Positions 1 to 10,932 of a DNA stretch of 64,000 bases are shown piece by piece (within the stretch, counting starts at the first letter, position 1; each line of letters opens with the position of its first letter). The position numbers and the translations under genes are program-made. The stretch is from Turnera subulata (lineage: Eukaryota; Streptophyta; Magnoliopsida; Malpighiales; Passifloraceae), in NCBI GenBank assembly GCA_028386065.3, contig JAKUCV010005716.1, positions 65,708 through 129,707 on the forward strand, read 5' to 3'. The notes below the pieces were generated by a model. That model ran no database searches and was not told the origin of the DNA. It saw only the letters and a program-made list of their open reading frames with translations.

Positions 1-536
1 ACAAGTGTCAAATAAAAATCAGGCTTAACTAGCCAAAGTAACACCGGTTAAACCTACCAGAACAACAACTGATCAAAATCCAAGAAACCAAAACAGTTTC
101 CCGACAATATTACGCAGCGGAACAATAACAATAATGTCAATGACAAGTGTAGAACTTATAAGTGTCAACTCTATGGATCCACCAGGAAGGAAACACAGCT
201 ACCTGCTGAAATGAAAGAGTCTGATACCCGAGGTAAGAGCAACCATCAACAAGCTACTAATGATCTGTAAAACCACGGTGGCAATTTATATGAGTCGCCT
301 ACTCAATGTACAATATAAGACAAACATACAGGCACACGAAGACAGGCTCGTAGGGTGAGTAAGTCCACGAGCACAAGTATACACACACAATCAACATGTG
401 TCAAATACCACACATACAAGTATTAGGTGAATTATCTGGTTATCACATTCTTATCATTATTAAGGGCCCTCTACTGTGTGCATCGGGCGCGGTAGCAACT
501 GGCCAGCTCCCCAGGGCGTATGCCCAAATGTAACAT

Positions 537-537
<1 letters not shown>

Positions 538-570
<33 letters not shown>

Positions 571-573
571 GAT
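538..573. repeat. TA microsatellite
   Basis: An almost pure (TA)n run inside the A2 LTR, interrupted by single C and G bases. Confidence 0.9.
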
Positions 574-675
574 ATACAGTATAAAAATCAACACCGGAAT
601 GGGTAAGTTCCGACATAGAAAACCACTATCAAACAAGTGGCCGACAACTCTAGGAGGGGTGCTCTCCTTAAGGAA

Positions 676-952
676 ATTATAATACAAAATCTTGGGGCAC
701 ACCCGTCAGTCCCCAAGTTGCCAGCTCTGTGGGGGGTGCTCTCACCAAAAGAAATGGATAATAACAAATAACCAAGGGGTACACCCGAGAAGTCCCCAAG
801 GCGCCAGCTCTGTGAGGGGTACTCTCACTAATATACTAACCGAGGGCGTACCCATCAATTCCCTCGTCGCCGTCTCTATGAATACAATTCACTATAATAA
901 CAGGACCCGAGGGGTACCCTCTCTTCCCTCTCGGTGCTACCGGTCAACAGCC
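676..952. repeat. Four degenerate tandem units in the A2 LTR
   Basis: Units begin near 676, 747, 829 and 883. Each has a G-run, a (T/C)ACCC segment, a CCC-run and a GCCAGCTCTGTG-like tail. The G-run and C-run arms pair and differ between units: CTTGGGG (691-697) with CCCCAAG (711-717), CGAGGG (841-846) with CCCTCG (861-866), CCGAG (907-911) with CTCGG (930-934). Confidence 0.7.
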
Positions 953-3011
953 CCACAGTAGAACTTATATTATTCTGAGTCATATATTATCAGTTATGCC
1001 TTTAAGAGGTGTTTCTCATTATGTGTATTCAAGTGGTGTGCCACCAAAAATAGTCTCTAAACCGAGCTTAAGGCTCACATAATTCACATGATATTGGCAA
1101 GACAACACACATATCATAAACTTTGCATATCAGCTCATAGGATATCATCAAGTCATCGCAGCACATAAACACAGGCATGACACAGTCAATAGCATGCAAT
1201 ACACTTAGCAAATAGCAATGACTAACCATACCAACAAGTATTCGCATACAAGCATATAAGTCTTATAGAGTCACCTCAATTACGATGGCGCTCTGTCTGT
1301 CCACCACTAGTACCAGCCGCTCCTGAATTATGTCTCGTGCCTAAACACATAGACACCATATCTCACAAAGATATTCAACAATAAATAAATTATGCATGCT
1401 TGTGCAATGCAACCGTGAGTTAAAGTTAAACCCAGCTAGTCCACTTCCACTCATCAAAACTATCTTTCCAAGTCACGGGCCTAAGGTTCACAGGCTTAAA
1501 GCCCAGCTAAGTCCAAATTCTAAATCCCGAGCTTAAATCCCAAACCATCAATCCATTACCTAACTCACAACAATCTCGGGCCTAAAGCCCATGCCATTAA
1601 GCCCACTGTAAACCTCAGATGTCCTTGGGCTTCCAGTGCACTTATAATAAGTCCACATGTTATAATGGTCATAATATTTTATTACTGGGCCAAGGCCCAA
1701 TTTAGTTTAACTCTCGTTTAAGGATTTTACCCGAGTCAGAGCTACCGTCCTAGAGGTTCTACCCGCATCGGACAACCGTCCACGTGCTACTCACTCCTCA
1801 CTCTCGGTTTCTACTAAGTATATTAAGAATACAAAATCAAATCCGGAAATAATAGATGTACATGCCGTGTGGAAATTAAATACACATCATCACCGGAACA
1901 GTACCATGGAATGCCGAAGAAAGTTATGTCCACCGGAACCCATACCCAACTTGCCGGAACAGAAACCTCTCGCCGGATTCCGGTTAAACCTCGCCGGAAC
2001 AGTGCCCAAATAAACTGCCAAACTAGTAATCCAAACACCAAGGTTCAAACAACTCAAGCATCACTAACAAGGATTAACCATGAACGGAAACCAAAATTAG
2101 GATGCGAAGTTCTTACCGGACAGAATCCGGAGTTGTCTCTACAGATTCAACCCACACCCACAGTTCAAACCCGAACTCGACCAGAAACCACTGCCGGTGA
2201 ACTCACAATAACCCCACAGCTCAACCGAGCCTCCAGCCTCCAACACAACACCACCGGCAACCCAAGCAACCTGTAGCAGAACCTACCACCAGCACAGATC
2301 CGCCACAAACCACATTCAACACAACCACCGAACCCGCCCGATTAATCGTCGGAAGGGAGGAAGAAAGGAGAAGAATTGATGGCTTACCATAAAGGGAGGA
2401 AGCGGCAGCAACTCGAACGAAGGCTCGATCCCCGTCGCTCGCACACAAGCCGAGGTGAACCTCGAGCCCTCCGTCACAATTCGTCCACGAGTAGAAGACA
2501 GCTTCGATGGCTCGAGGAAAGGAGAAGGTTGGAGCGATTTGCTCCAAGGGTGGCGATGGCGTGTGCTTGCAGACGAAAAGAGGAAAAGAGAAGGAGGGGT
2601 GCAGCGGCGAAAAACAAAAACTAGAAGAAGAAAGGAAGAAGAGAAAAGAAAAGAAGGAAGAGAAGGAAGAGGGTTAGGGTTTGTCCGGCCTGAGCTCAAA
2701 ACGACGCTGTTTTGAGCTTAGGCGCAGTCAAGCCGCCCTAAGTCAACCTCTCTCTCTTTTTTTTTTTTTGCTAAAAGCTCCAAAACGACGTAGTTTCACT
2801 AAAACTACTTAGAAGCCTAACTGCCAACTCCGAAACCCGATTTAACTCCAACGAAGGCTCGATTAAGAAGGAACCCGACATAAAACTTAATAATTTGAGA
2901 TAATGAAATACCATTGGGTCCAAGGCTCCCGAATAAATTCTCGAGGTTAAAAATTGGAAATAAAATTTCGAAAATTTCATAATTAATTATGAAAAAAATC
3001 GGGGCGTTACA

Positions 3012-3030
3012 GTTCTACCCCACTTATGAA
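3012..3030 (-). other. Polypurine tract of A2
   Basis: The minus strand reads AAGTGGGGTAGAAC directly before the LTR start TGTAACG. Element A has the equivalent AAGTGGGGTAGAAT at 47370-47385. It would prime plus-strand DNA synthesis. Confidence 0.75.
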
Positions 3031-3060
3031 AATTTCGTCCTCGAAATTACAAGATAAGAA

Positions 3061-5698
3061 TCAAAGCAGATGTGGATACTGCTCTCTCATATGGGACTCA
3101 ACCTCCCAAGTAGCCTCATTCGGAGAATGACGGCTCCATCTAACACGAATCATAGGGATAGTACGACTCCTCAATTGCCGCACTTCCCGGGCTAAGTTCT
3201 CCGCTGGCTCCTCGACATAAGTCAAATCAATAGCAACCTCCAACTCCACAGGTGATACCACATGACTCGAATCAGACCAATAACGCCTCAACATCGAGAC
3301 ATGGAATACATCATGTACGCGAGACAGCTCCTCCAGTAAAGCCAATCTGTAAGCCAGCAGACCAACCTGCTCCACGATCTCATAAGGACCGATATAATGA
3401 GGGCTCAACTTGCCCTTCCACCCAAACTGGATAACACCTCTTCAGGGAGCAACACGGAGGAAAACTCTATCACTTGCAGTGTACTCCATCTCCGGACGAT
3501 GCTTATCAGCATAACTCCTCTGTCGGTCCTGAGCAGCTCTCAAGCACTGCTTGACCACCTCAATCTGATCCACAGTCTCCTGGACAAGATCTGGACCAAT
3601 CACCTGTCTCAGACCCTCCTTATCCCAACAGATCGGATTTCGGCACTTCCGTCCATACAGAGCCTCATAAGGCACCATACTAATACTGGAGTGATAACCG
3701 TTGTTATAAGCAAACTCAACCAACGGTAATGTCTCATCCCAAGAACCACTGAAGTTGAGCACACAGGTTCTAAGCATATCCTCTAAAATCTAAATAGTCC
3801 TCTCCGACTTTCCATCTGTTTGCGGATGAAAAGTTGTACTGAAATTCAGCTTAGTACCCAAAGCTGACTGCAAACTCTTTTAGAAGTGGGATGTGAACCT
3901 CGGATCCCTATCCGACACAATGGATAGAGGAACTCCATGTAATCTGACAACACCCGAGACATACAATCTTGCTAGCTTATCCATCGTATCCGTCTGTTGG
4001 ATAGGTAGAAAGTGAGCTAACTTGGTCAACCTGTCGACAATGACCCAAATGGCGTCATGCCGACCCCGAGTTCTCGGTAACCCAATCACAAAATCCATAG
4101 TGATGTGCTCCCACTTCCACTGCGGAATAGACAAAGATCTCATCTTACCTGCAGGAGCCTGATGCTCGGCTTTCACCTGCTGACAAGTGATACAACAAGC
4201 CAAGAACTCCGCAACATCCTTCTTCATTCCAGACCACCAATAGTGACTTTTCAGGTTAAGGTACATCTTTGTGCTACCAGGATGCATGGCATAAGGTGCG
4301 TTGTGCGCCTCATCCATAATCCATCTCCTCAGGTCATCCATGTTCGGAACACAAAGACGATCACCCGTCATCAAAGCTCCATCCTCCCGGATGTAAAAGC
4401 TAGAACTCTCTGCACCGAGAGCCTTATCCCGCAACTCCGCTAAATGAGGGTCACCGAACTGCAACTCCATAATCTTTTCTCGCAAGGTCGGTCGGATGCT
4501 CAAACTGGCCAACAAGGCCCCGGTATCATCAACCTCCAACTGGGCATCCAAAGACCTCAACTCCAACAAAGATGGCAAATCAAAGGAGACCGGCTCCTCA
4601 TCTGCATATGAAACTCTCTTCCGGCTCAAAGCATCTGCAACCATATTAGCCTTTCCCGGATGGTACTCAATAGTATAATCATAATCCTTCAGGAGCTCGA
4701 TCCAGTGCCTGTGCCTCATATTGAGCTCCTTCTAGGTCATGATGTACTTCAAGCTCTTGTGATCCGTGAAAATCCGACATTTCTCCTCAAACAGATGGTG
4801 TCTCCAAATCTTCAAAGCGAAGACCACAGCAACTAACTCCAAATCATGGGTCGGATAATTCTTCTCATGAGTTCTCAACTGCCTAGAAGCATAGGCAATC
4901 ACCCGACTCTCCTGCATCAACACACAACCCAAACCCAAACCATTAAGCATCACTAAACACCGTGTACTCCACACCAGGTCTAGGAACTGTCAACACTGGT
5001 GCAGAAGTCAACCGACTCTTCAGCTCTTCACAACTCTGCTGGCAACGATCATCCCACACGTAAGAGCAATCTTTCCTCAACAGCTTGGTCATGGGACCCG
5101 CTATCAAGCAAAACCCTCAATGAACCTGCGATAGTTACCAGCAAGTCCAAGGAAACTCCGCACCTCAGATGCATTCTTCGGTGGTTCCCACTCCATAACC
5201 GCCTTAACCTTGGTCGGGTCCACCTTAATACCTTCTCCCGACACTATATGCCCGAAAAAAGCCACTTCATCCAACCAAAACTCGCATTTGCTGAATTTTG
5301 CATAAAGCTGCTTCTCCTACAGTCTCTACAACACTAGTCTCAAATGCTCCTCATGCTCGGCATTACTGCTCGAGAAGACCAGAATATCATCAGTGAAAAC
5401 AACCACAAACCGATCTAGAAACTCATGGAACACCCCATGCATCACACACATGAACACTGCAGGAGCATTTGTCAACCCGTAGGGAACCACAACAAATTCA
5501 TAGTGACTATACCGAGTGCAAAAAGCAGTCTTTGGTATGTCCTGTTCTGCAATCCTGACCTGATGGTATCCAGATCGCAAGTCGATCTTTGAGAACATAG
5601 ATGCTCCCTGCAACTGATCAAACAAGTCATCAATCCTAGGCAATGGATACTTGTTCTTCACAGTCACCTTGTTTAACTGCCTATAATCCACACACATC
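3061..5698 (-). pseudogene. A2 pol: RT, RNase H, integrase and chromodomain (broken)
   Basis: Read on the minus strand from 5698 down, the order is RT (5698 to about 5000), RNase H, integrase, chromodomain, typical of Ty3/gypsy. RT shows FTDDILVFS (catalytic DD). RNase H shows FTDHKSLKY and HPGKANMVADALSRK. The integrase zinc finger has HPGSTKMY and [13 protein letters not shown]; the core has ITMDFVIGLP and [14 protein letters not shown]. The C-terminus has VHDVFHVSMLRRY and a chromodomain ending EATWEVESHMREQYPHLL, which places it in the Tekay/Del chromoviruses. Damage: a TAG after KYIMT near 4732 where element A has Gln, a stop replacing Trp after FTSHF near 3877, and a frameshift near 3430. 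The 5' part of RT lies beyond a solo LTR at 5704-8480. It cannot make a polyprotein. Confidence 0.9.
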
Positions 5699-5703
5699 CG
5701 CAT
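5699..5703. other. Target site duplication cgcat, left copy
   Basis: cgcat precedes TGAAACGCC and recurs at 8481-8485 after GGCTGTTACA. Removing 5704-8480 and one copy restores the RT coding context seen in element A near 50060. Confidence 0.9.
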
Positions 5704-6298
5704 TGAAACGCCTCGACCCGTATTTACCGTACACAGTAAACACGTGCCGAAACTGTAACAACCTGACCAAATAAAGCCCAGCATACAGTGTATACAACAG
5801 AAACACGGGCTCAACAACCCAAAATAGAAAACATCAATAACGACATAACCGGCCAATGGCCCAACAATAGCAAAAGTAATGCACAGCGGAAGACTTAATA
5901 ACTCATAAAACACTGTATACGACACTGATGCAAACTATAGATCCGAGCCCTGTCCAAGGGATAACGCCGCAGCCTGTCTGGAATGCACCAAACCTGTACC
6001 ACGAATAACACATCCTACGGGATGAAAGCCCGCAGGTGAGGGGTGAGTCCGAAGTGCTCACCGACGAAGGATAGACAATCAATATGCACACTATAAATAC
6101 TCAAGGTAAAAAAAACAGGCAAAAACCGCCAAATACATACCAAACCGAAAACTCGACCCAAAACCGGTCCAAGACCAAAAAGACTAAATCAAAAATCCAT
6201 TTTTCAATCTTAGCTTTCCGGGCCCAGTCACGGATAAGCTAGAGGTCAGACCTGGTTATCAACACATTCCGGGTGCCAGACCAAATCCAGAGAACCCA

Positions 6299-6679
6299 GG
6301 GATCGACATCCCAAAAATACAAACCCAGGGATAGACATCCCAAAAATAATCACGGGATAGACATCCCAAGCATAGACATGCTTATCATAAGTAACCCAGG
6401 TCACGACCACCACGAAACAGTCTTAAACCATCGAGTCGTACCACTACTAACCACGTGACAAATATATTATCGTCAAAACCAAACCTCAGGGATCAACATC
6501 CCGATCCAAAATACTGGGATAGACATCCCTATCCAAAATCAAGAATCGACATCCTTATCACAATTTATTATTTAATCCATTATACTTATTACCAAAAGAC
6601 ACGAAAATAAAAATCCCAAACCCGACGCAAGGGGACAAACTTCCCAAAAACCTAATCAAAATACTGGGATAAACATCCC
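6299..6679. repeat. Dispersed GGGATAGACATCCC palindromes
   Basis: At least six copies or close variants: 6299-6312, 6328-6341, 6354-6367, 6489-6502, 6516-6529 and 6666-6679. Each has 5-bp arms (GGGAT/ATCCC) around a 4-nt centre that varies (AGAC, CGAC, CAAC, AAAC). Spacing is irregular. Confidence 0.85.
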
Positions 6680-7424
6680 GACAAGAATCACAACAAATGC
6701 AACAACCAACAGTGCAGTAAACATCAAACACAATAACCGAGTAATACAGGCACATATTGAAGGAAATCCATCCTCACCTTGGCTGATTACTCAACTCCGG
6801 AGACAATGACCGGTCCGACGCCGGCTCCTCGGGAAACTGCCAGATATCCGAACCTATACAACAAAACAATATATACACATAAATGCACATAACCGGTATG
6901 CTATGATGCCAAAACTGTGAAATAACCCATCCCGGTTCGTATCCTTTATTATCACCTTTTACCATAATTAAACCTTTTTCCGAAAATAATATATCGTACG
7001 TATATCCGAATATTACTTCGGTATTTAATACCTTAATTTAATCTCTTTCCAAAATATTTTTGTGGTTTATGTATCTTTTTCTAAAAAGTAGTTACTATAT
7101 AGTAATTTTTCAAAGGTTATAGTTCATATTGTAATTACCTTGGTTTCTTGAATGTAATATAACAAAATAATTGCTTTATTTATTTCCTCAAGATTACCGT
7201 ATATTTATAATTCCCAAAATTAAATAATTCATATACATTTTCCGCAATATTTGATAGAATAAATATTAATATCACATATATTCTTTTCTGAAAGAAATAA
7301 TTATGATAAAATAATATTTCTAGAAGTTAATCACATATATATTTACACATGTACATATACCAGAAAATATTTAACCAAATTTTCCAAAAAAAAAATAATA
7401 ATTATAAATTTACATTACTGTTTA

Positions 7425-7467
7425 TTATTATTATTATTATTATTATTTATTATTATTATTATTATAT
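7425..7467. repeat. TTA trinucleotide microsatellite
   Basis: A (TTA)n run with one interruption inside the solo LTR. Confidence 0.9.
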
Positions 7468-8187
7468 TTTTTTAAACTTGGACTGGGCCCTGAACAGTGC
7501 TGTCCAGCCCACTGCGTAGAGCCCAGGCAGGCCCACGCAGCAAACCCACAACACAGACCAGACCAACCCATATCACCATCAGCCCAATCCACAACCACAC
7601 AAACCCTAGTCCATCAATCAAAAACCGGGTCAACCCGAGCCACACCATGACCCGACGGGTCATCTTCTTCCCCAAGCTCACATAGCGGGGTTGCAAGCGG
7701 CGCGGACGGACAAGCAGCGATAGGGCGCGGGAACGAGCGGGTGAAGGGAGGAGGACGCGACATCAGTGAGGCGGCGGCGTCGTGGTGTTGCTGATCGAGA
7801 CGGTGAGGATGGCGAGTTCGACGGGCAGCAGCGGCGTGAAAGGGGAAGAGCAAGGGACGGTTGCGGGCGGTTGCTCGTCATCGTCTTCGTCCAAGGAAGG
7901 CAGCAGCTCGGCTACGGCGGGAGGAGGAGGAGGAAGAGAGGAGGGCGACGATGGCTTCCGGCTGCGGCGGGAGGTGGCGTTTGTGGGTGGCCTCGGGCTA
8001 GCGGCTCTGGCGCGGGGGAAGAAGAAGAGAAGAAGAAGGAGAAGGAGGAAGGGAACGGGTGGCTCGGTGTGTGTGCTTGCTCGGGAAGAGAAGGAGAAGG
8101 CAGGGGAAAAAAATGAGGAGACAGGAAAAGAATGAAAGAAAACGGGAGGCCACGGGCTGGTTCACGAGCCAAACAGAAGCGTCGCCT

Positions 8188-8208
8188 GCATTATTGTCAC
8201 AATAATGC
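8188..8208. repeat. 21-bp perfect palindrome
   Basis: Arms GCATTATTGT and ACAATAATGC with a single-base centre, inside the solo LTR. Confidence 0.85.
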
Positions 8209-8485
8209 GGGCGTGTCCAAACCAGACCAGAAAATAACTGATACCCCCCCTTTAGTTATTTTCCGGTGTGATTTTTCTGAGGATTCCGGGACCCGAAAAA
8301 TACCGACTTAGGTCCGTAAAATCCACGAAAAAATCTCGAGCGCGGGAAAACCCACGGTTTCGAAAAACGACGCCCGATTTGCCCTGAATTAATTATCCAA
8401 GATTAATTCTTCCGGTAAATCACTGTAGGAAGACTTTTACAGTCCCGTAAAAATCTAAAATTTTTACCCGGGCTGTTACACGCAT

Positions 8486-8950
8486 ACTACCATCCTTCTT
8501 CTTATCAAACAAGACCGAGGCACCCCGAGGTGAAGTGCTCGGTCTAATGAAAACCTTTTCTAGCAACACCTCCAACTGCTTCTTCAACTCCTGAAGTTCA
8601 ATTGGAGCCATCCTGTAGGGTGGAATAGAGATAGGAGCAACTCCCGGTGCCAAGTTCACTGTGTACTCCACCTCTCGCTCCGGAGGTAAACCTGGTAACT
8701 GGTCAGGAAAAACATCTGGAAACTCCCTCACTATTGGGATATCCTCCAAACCCGGCACTGGTACTGTAGAGTCCACCCCATGGGCAAGGAACGCATCACA
8801 TCCTTCCTGAATCATCTTGAAAGCCTGAATAACTGATATACAACAAGCAGAAAGAGCTCTCTGCTCCCCGTTATCGTTCGCTTGCCCAACGGGAATCTGC
8901 ATCACTGACACGTTGTCGGAAACATGACTAGGGGTATGCCCCTCGAGATC
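8486..8950 (-). pseudogene. A2 gag start fused to the post-protease/RT N-terminus
   Basis: On the minus strand the protein begins with the gag N-terminal motif VSDNVSVMQIPVGQ (compare element A near 52060) and after a few residues continues as [14 protein letters not shown], which in element A lies after the protease near 50440. Most of gag and the whole protease have therefore been deleted in A2. The rest reads [19 protein letters not shown] and [11 protein letters not shown], the standard start of Ty3/gypsy RT, and runs to KKKDGSMR at the TSD of the solo LTR. Past 8486 the frame enters the LTR and is meaningless. Confidence 0.85.
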
Positions 8951-9240
8951 GTGATGATAATGACCTAGGTAGACCCTTGAGAGTTCAGTTACCTACGGGT
9001 AGTATAGTTAGTGTGGATCGGGTATGTAGGAATGTATCCGTTGAGTATGATGGTGAGTGTTTTCCCACTGATCTTAGTGTTATGGATTTGAGTGAGTTTG
9101 ATGTGATTCTTGGCATGGATTGGTTGTCTAGACACTAAGCAGTGGTAGATTGCCAAGCCAAGGAAGTGGCTTTGTGTTCTCTTTTAGGGCGTAGACTGGT
9201 GTTTGCTGGTAGCGGAGCTCCAGGACTCCTCTAATACGGT
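8951..9240 (+). pseudogene. Inverted protease fragment of an A-type element
   Basis: On the plus strand this stretch reads RPLRVQLPTG, VDRVCRNVSVEYDGE and [19 protein letters not shown], matching residues after the active site of the protease of element A (50500-50720) but in the opposite orientation to the A2 pol next to it. A TAA after SRH and later stops show it is dead. It begins abruptly at about 8951, where the minus-strand A2 gag sequence ends, so the junction is an inversion or an independent insertion. Confidence 0.8.
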
Positions 9241-9279
9241 GCAGGGTTCGGGGACGAACCTAGCGGAAGCTGGTGGACC

Positions 9280-9764
9280 TGTGACACCCCGGGGTCTATG
9301 AGGTCGGGAAGTGCACGCCGGTGCCAGAATGAGCATGGATAAGGAGCGGCTTCCAGCAAGCTTTAGAAGGAGGGGCACATGAATGAACCGAATCCACACT
9401 AGAATAGGAGAGATCCTGAGACTGTGCAGGGATGGGGCTACATAGTTGGGGTAATTTTGTAATTATATGGGTATGGGACTGTATAATTAAGAATAGCTCA
9501 AATAAAGTGAGTTCGAGGTTGTACAAGTATGGGACTATATAATTGAGAATAGCTTAAACGGTTTGATGGGTACTAAATATATCAACAAGGTGCACCTACC
9601 TTTTCGGTGCTCATTCCAGAAAAACTCCAAAGTTAAACGTGCTTGACTTGGAGAAATTCTAGGATGGGTGACCTCCTGGGATGTGTTTCTGGGAGTGAGG
9701 ACAAAGCATGTTGGAAGGGTCCCGTGTTGGTTTGTAGTGACAATCGACAAGCCAGGACGTTACA
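9280..9764 (+). mobile_element. Cassandra-like TRIM LTR carrying 5S sequence
   Basis: The segment opens TGTGACACCCC and closes GGACGTTACA (TG...CA ends), 485 bp. Its right third contains a 5S rRNA-derived block in plus orientation. Cassandra elements are small terminal-repeat retrotransposons defined by 5S sequence in their LTRs. Here I see only one LTR-like unit and no internal region. Flanks ggacc (9275-9279) and catca (9765-9769) do not match, so the unit is probably truncated or sits at a rearranged junction with element C. A related copy lacking the 5S block is at 16251-16563. The left part also contains a 60-70 bp internal near-duplication (TATGGGACT...GAATAGCT). Confidence 0.65.
9607..9690 (+). 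pseudogene. 5S rRNA-derived sequence with internal promoter boxes
   Basis: The block includes AACTCCAAAGTTAAACGTGC (A-box region), AGGATGGGTGACCTCCTGGG (intermediate element and C box) and upstream bases resembling the middle of plant 5S rRNA. The first third of 5S and its normal end are missing or diverged, so it is not a functional rRNA gene. It may still be readable by RNA polymerase III, as is proposed for Cassandra. Confidence 0.75.
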
Positions 9765-10892
9765 CATCATGCAAGGGTTTGGCCAGAACTCAAACATGTA
9801 TCAAGTGTGCAACAACCAAAATAAGAAAAATGAGTTAAAAGCAAAAGATGAGCAATTTATTACATAAAAACCAGAGACATGTTGCACACCTAAGAGGGGT
9901 TGTTTAATTCATGCTCAGAATTACAGAAACAAAGGGGGTAAAGGATAGCATGATGTTTAGAACAGTCTGGAAGTTAGGGATAACACGATTTCTGCCCAGA
10001 AAAGGGTGCAGAATCGTGTTTCCCTTTGAACCCTTTGTTCTAGAACTTCTGCAAGTTTAATGGGTGTTTGATCGAGGGTGAATTCGATGATCAGTTCTTC
10101 CTTCCTCCTTTCTATTTATAGGCGTGTATCCTCTCCTTCTCTCTTCACCATTTGCTGGAAGGTACGGAAGTTGGGCAAGTTGAGTTTCAGTTATCCATCT
10201 TGCTCCTCGAGATAAGGTACTATGGGAGACGTGCCGATAGGATGAACTCTTCAGATCTGCAGGTTTTAGAAGACTTTTGTGGAGGATAATAGTTTTTTAA
10301 GTGCAATATTCTTTGGGTGAAATGATTATTGCCTCTTTCCTATGCAGAAAGTCTTCTGAAACGCTCAGGTTATGATTGCAGAGTTGAAAGTTTTGTAAGT
10401 GGTGAAGCTCTGCAAGTAGTTGAGTTTTAAATTCATTCTTTGCTTTTTCTGGTCATCTGCAGATTCCACAGGCTGAGCCTGTGCTGGGCCTGTGGTGAGG
10501 CTGTGTGCAATCTCTTTTCATTCTTCTCTGTAATTGAATTCAGCTCCTCTTGCGATTGATGTGCTGGCATGATGGCTTTGTGGATCAAGGCAAAGATGGT
10601 GAAATCCAGTGGAAATCTTGTGATTGGAGGGGGATTCGTGGCTCTCTACAGATTCTACAATGAACAGGTGGCTCGAAACAGGCTCATGCTGTGGCAGAGG
10701 CTGTTTCTTCAAATTTTGCAATAAAATCTCCAAGATTCTTCAAAATGCACCTGGAATCACTAATCATACAGTAAGGGACAGAATTTAATGAAATATGATA
10801 AAATAATGCAAAGTAAGGCGTATAACCATGATGAGTTGAGAGCAAATATATATAAAATCATGCCTAAAACTACGCATATTTTATGTGCATCA
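9765..10892 (-). repeat. 3' LTR of element C, truncated
   Basis: It matches 24870-26003 of the other C LTR almost base for base (for example GTTTGGCCAGAACTCAA and CTGAGCCTGTGCTGGGCCTG) and ends in GTGCATCA at 10892. The distal 950 bp of the LTR are missing; the sequence runs straight into the TRIM at 9764. Confidence 0.88.
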
Positions 10893-10932
10893 AAATACCC
10901 CAAACTGAAGATTTTGCTTCTCCTCAAGCAAA
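10893..10932 (-). other. Polypurine tract and upstream hairpin of C
   Basis: The minus strand reads CTTCAGTTTGGGGTATTT immediately before the LTR. Just upstream is TTTGCTT-GAGGAG-AAGCAAA, a 7-bp stem-loop (10913-10932). A hairpin before the PPT is also seen in element D. Confidence 0.75.

Larger units (their letters stand above)
1..3011 (-). repeat. 3' LTR of chromovirus A2, cut by window edge
   Basis: The segment ends in GGGGCGTTACA at 3011, so on the minus strand the LTR opens TGTAACGCCCC, the same terminus as the LTRs of element A (47369 and 55371). It shares stretches with those LTRs, for example the GGATCCACCAGG region near 175 and the GGGCY-TAAA-GCCC motifs at 1480-1580. The start lies outside the window. 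A and A2 are the same family type but diverged. Reading frames inside it (such as 1869-2276 and 2316-2699) are low-complexity LTR sequence without recognisable domains. I see no host gene here. Confidence 0.85.
5704..8480 (-). mobile_element. Solo LTR (2.8 kb, gypsy type) inside A2 RT
   Basis: The segment starts TGAAACGCCTCG and ends GGGCTGTTACA, the same terminal style as the A LTRs, with a perfect 5-bp duplication (cgcat) on both sides. No internal region is present, so it is most simply an LTR left by recombination between two LTRs. It differs from the A LTR over most of its length, so it is another family. It holds a GGGATAGACATCCC repeat cluster (6299-6679), a TTA microsatellite, a GC/AG-rich stretch (7680-8110) with long spurious frames, and a perfect palindrome at 8188-8208. 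Strand is inferred from the TGTAAC terminus on the minus strand. Confidence 0.9.

Noticed and set aside
2316..2715. Overlapping frames in the A2 LTR
   Set aside because: Low-complexity AG-rich LTR sequence with frames on both strands and no recognisable domain.
7766..8172. Arg/Gly-rich or Ser-rich proteins in overlapping frames
   Set aside because: GC- and AG-rich stretch in the solo LTR; three overlapping frames on both strands are open, which composition explains.
9607..9690. Functional 5S rRNA gene
   Set aside because: Only part of 5S is recognisable, several positions are changed, and it lies within a TG...CA bounded LTR-like unit. Better read as 5S-derived promoter sequence of a Cassandra-like element.
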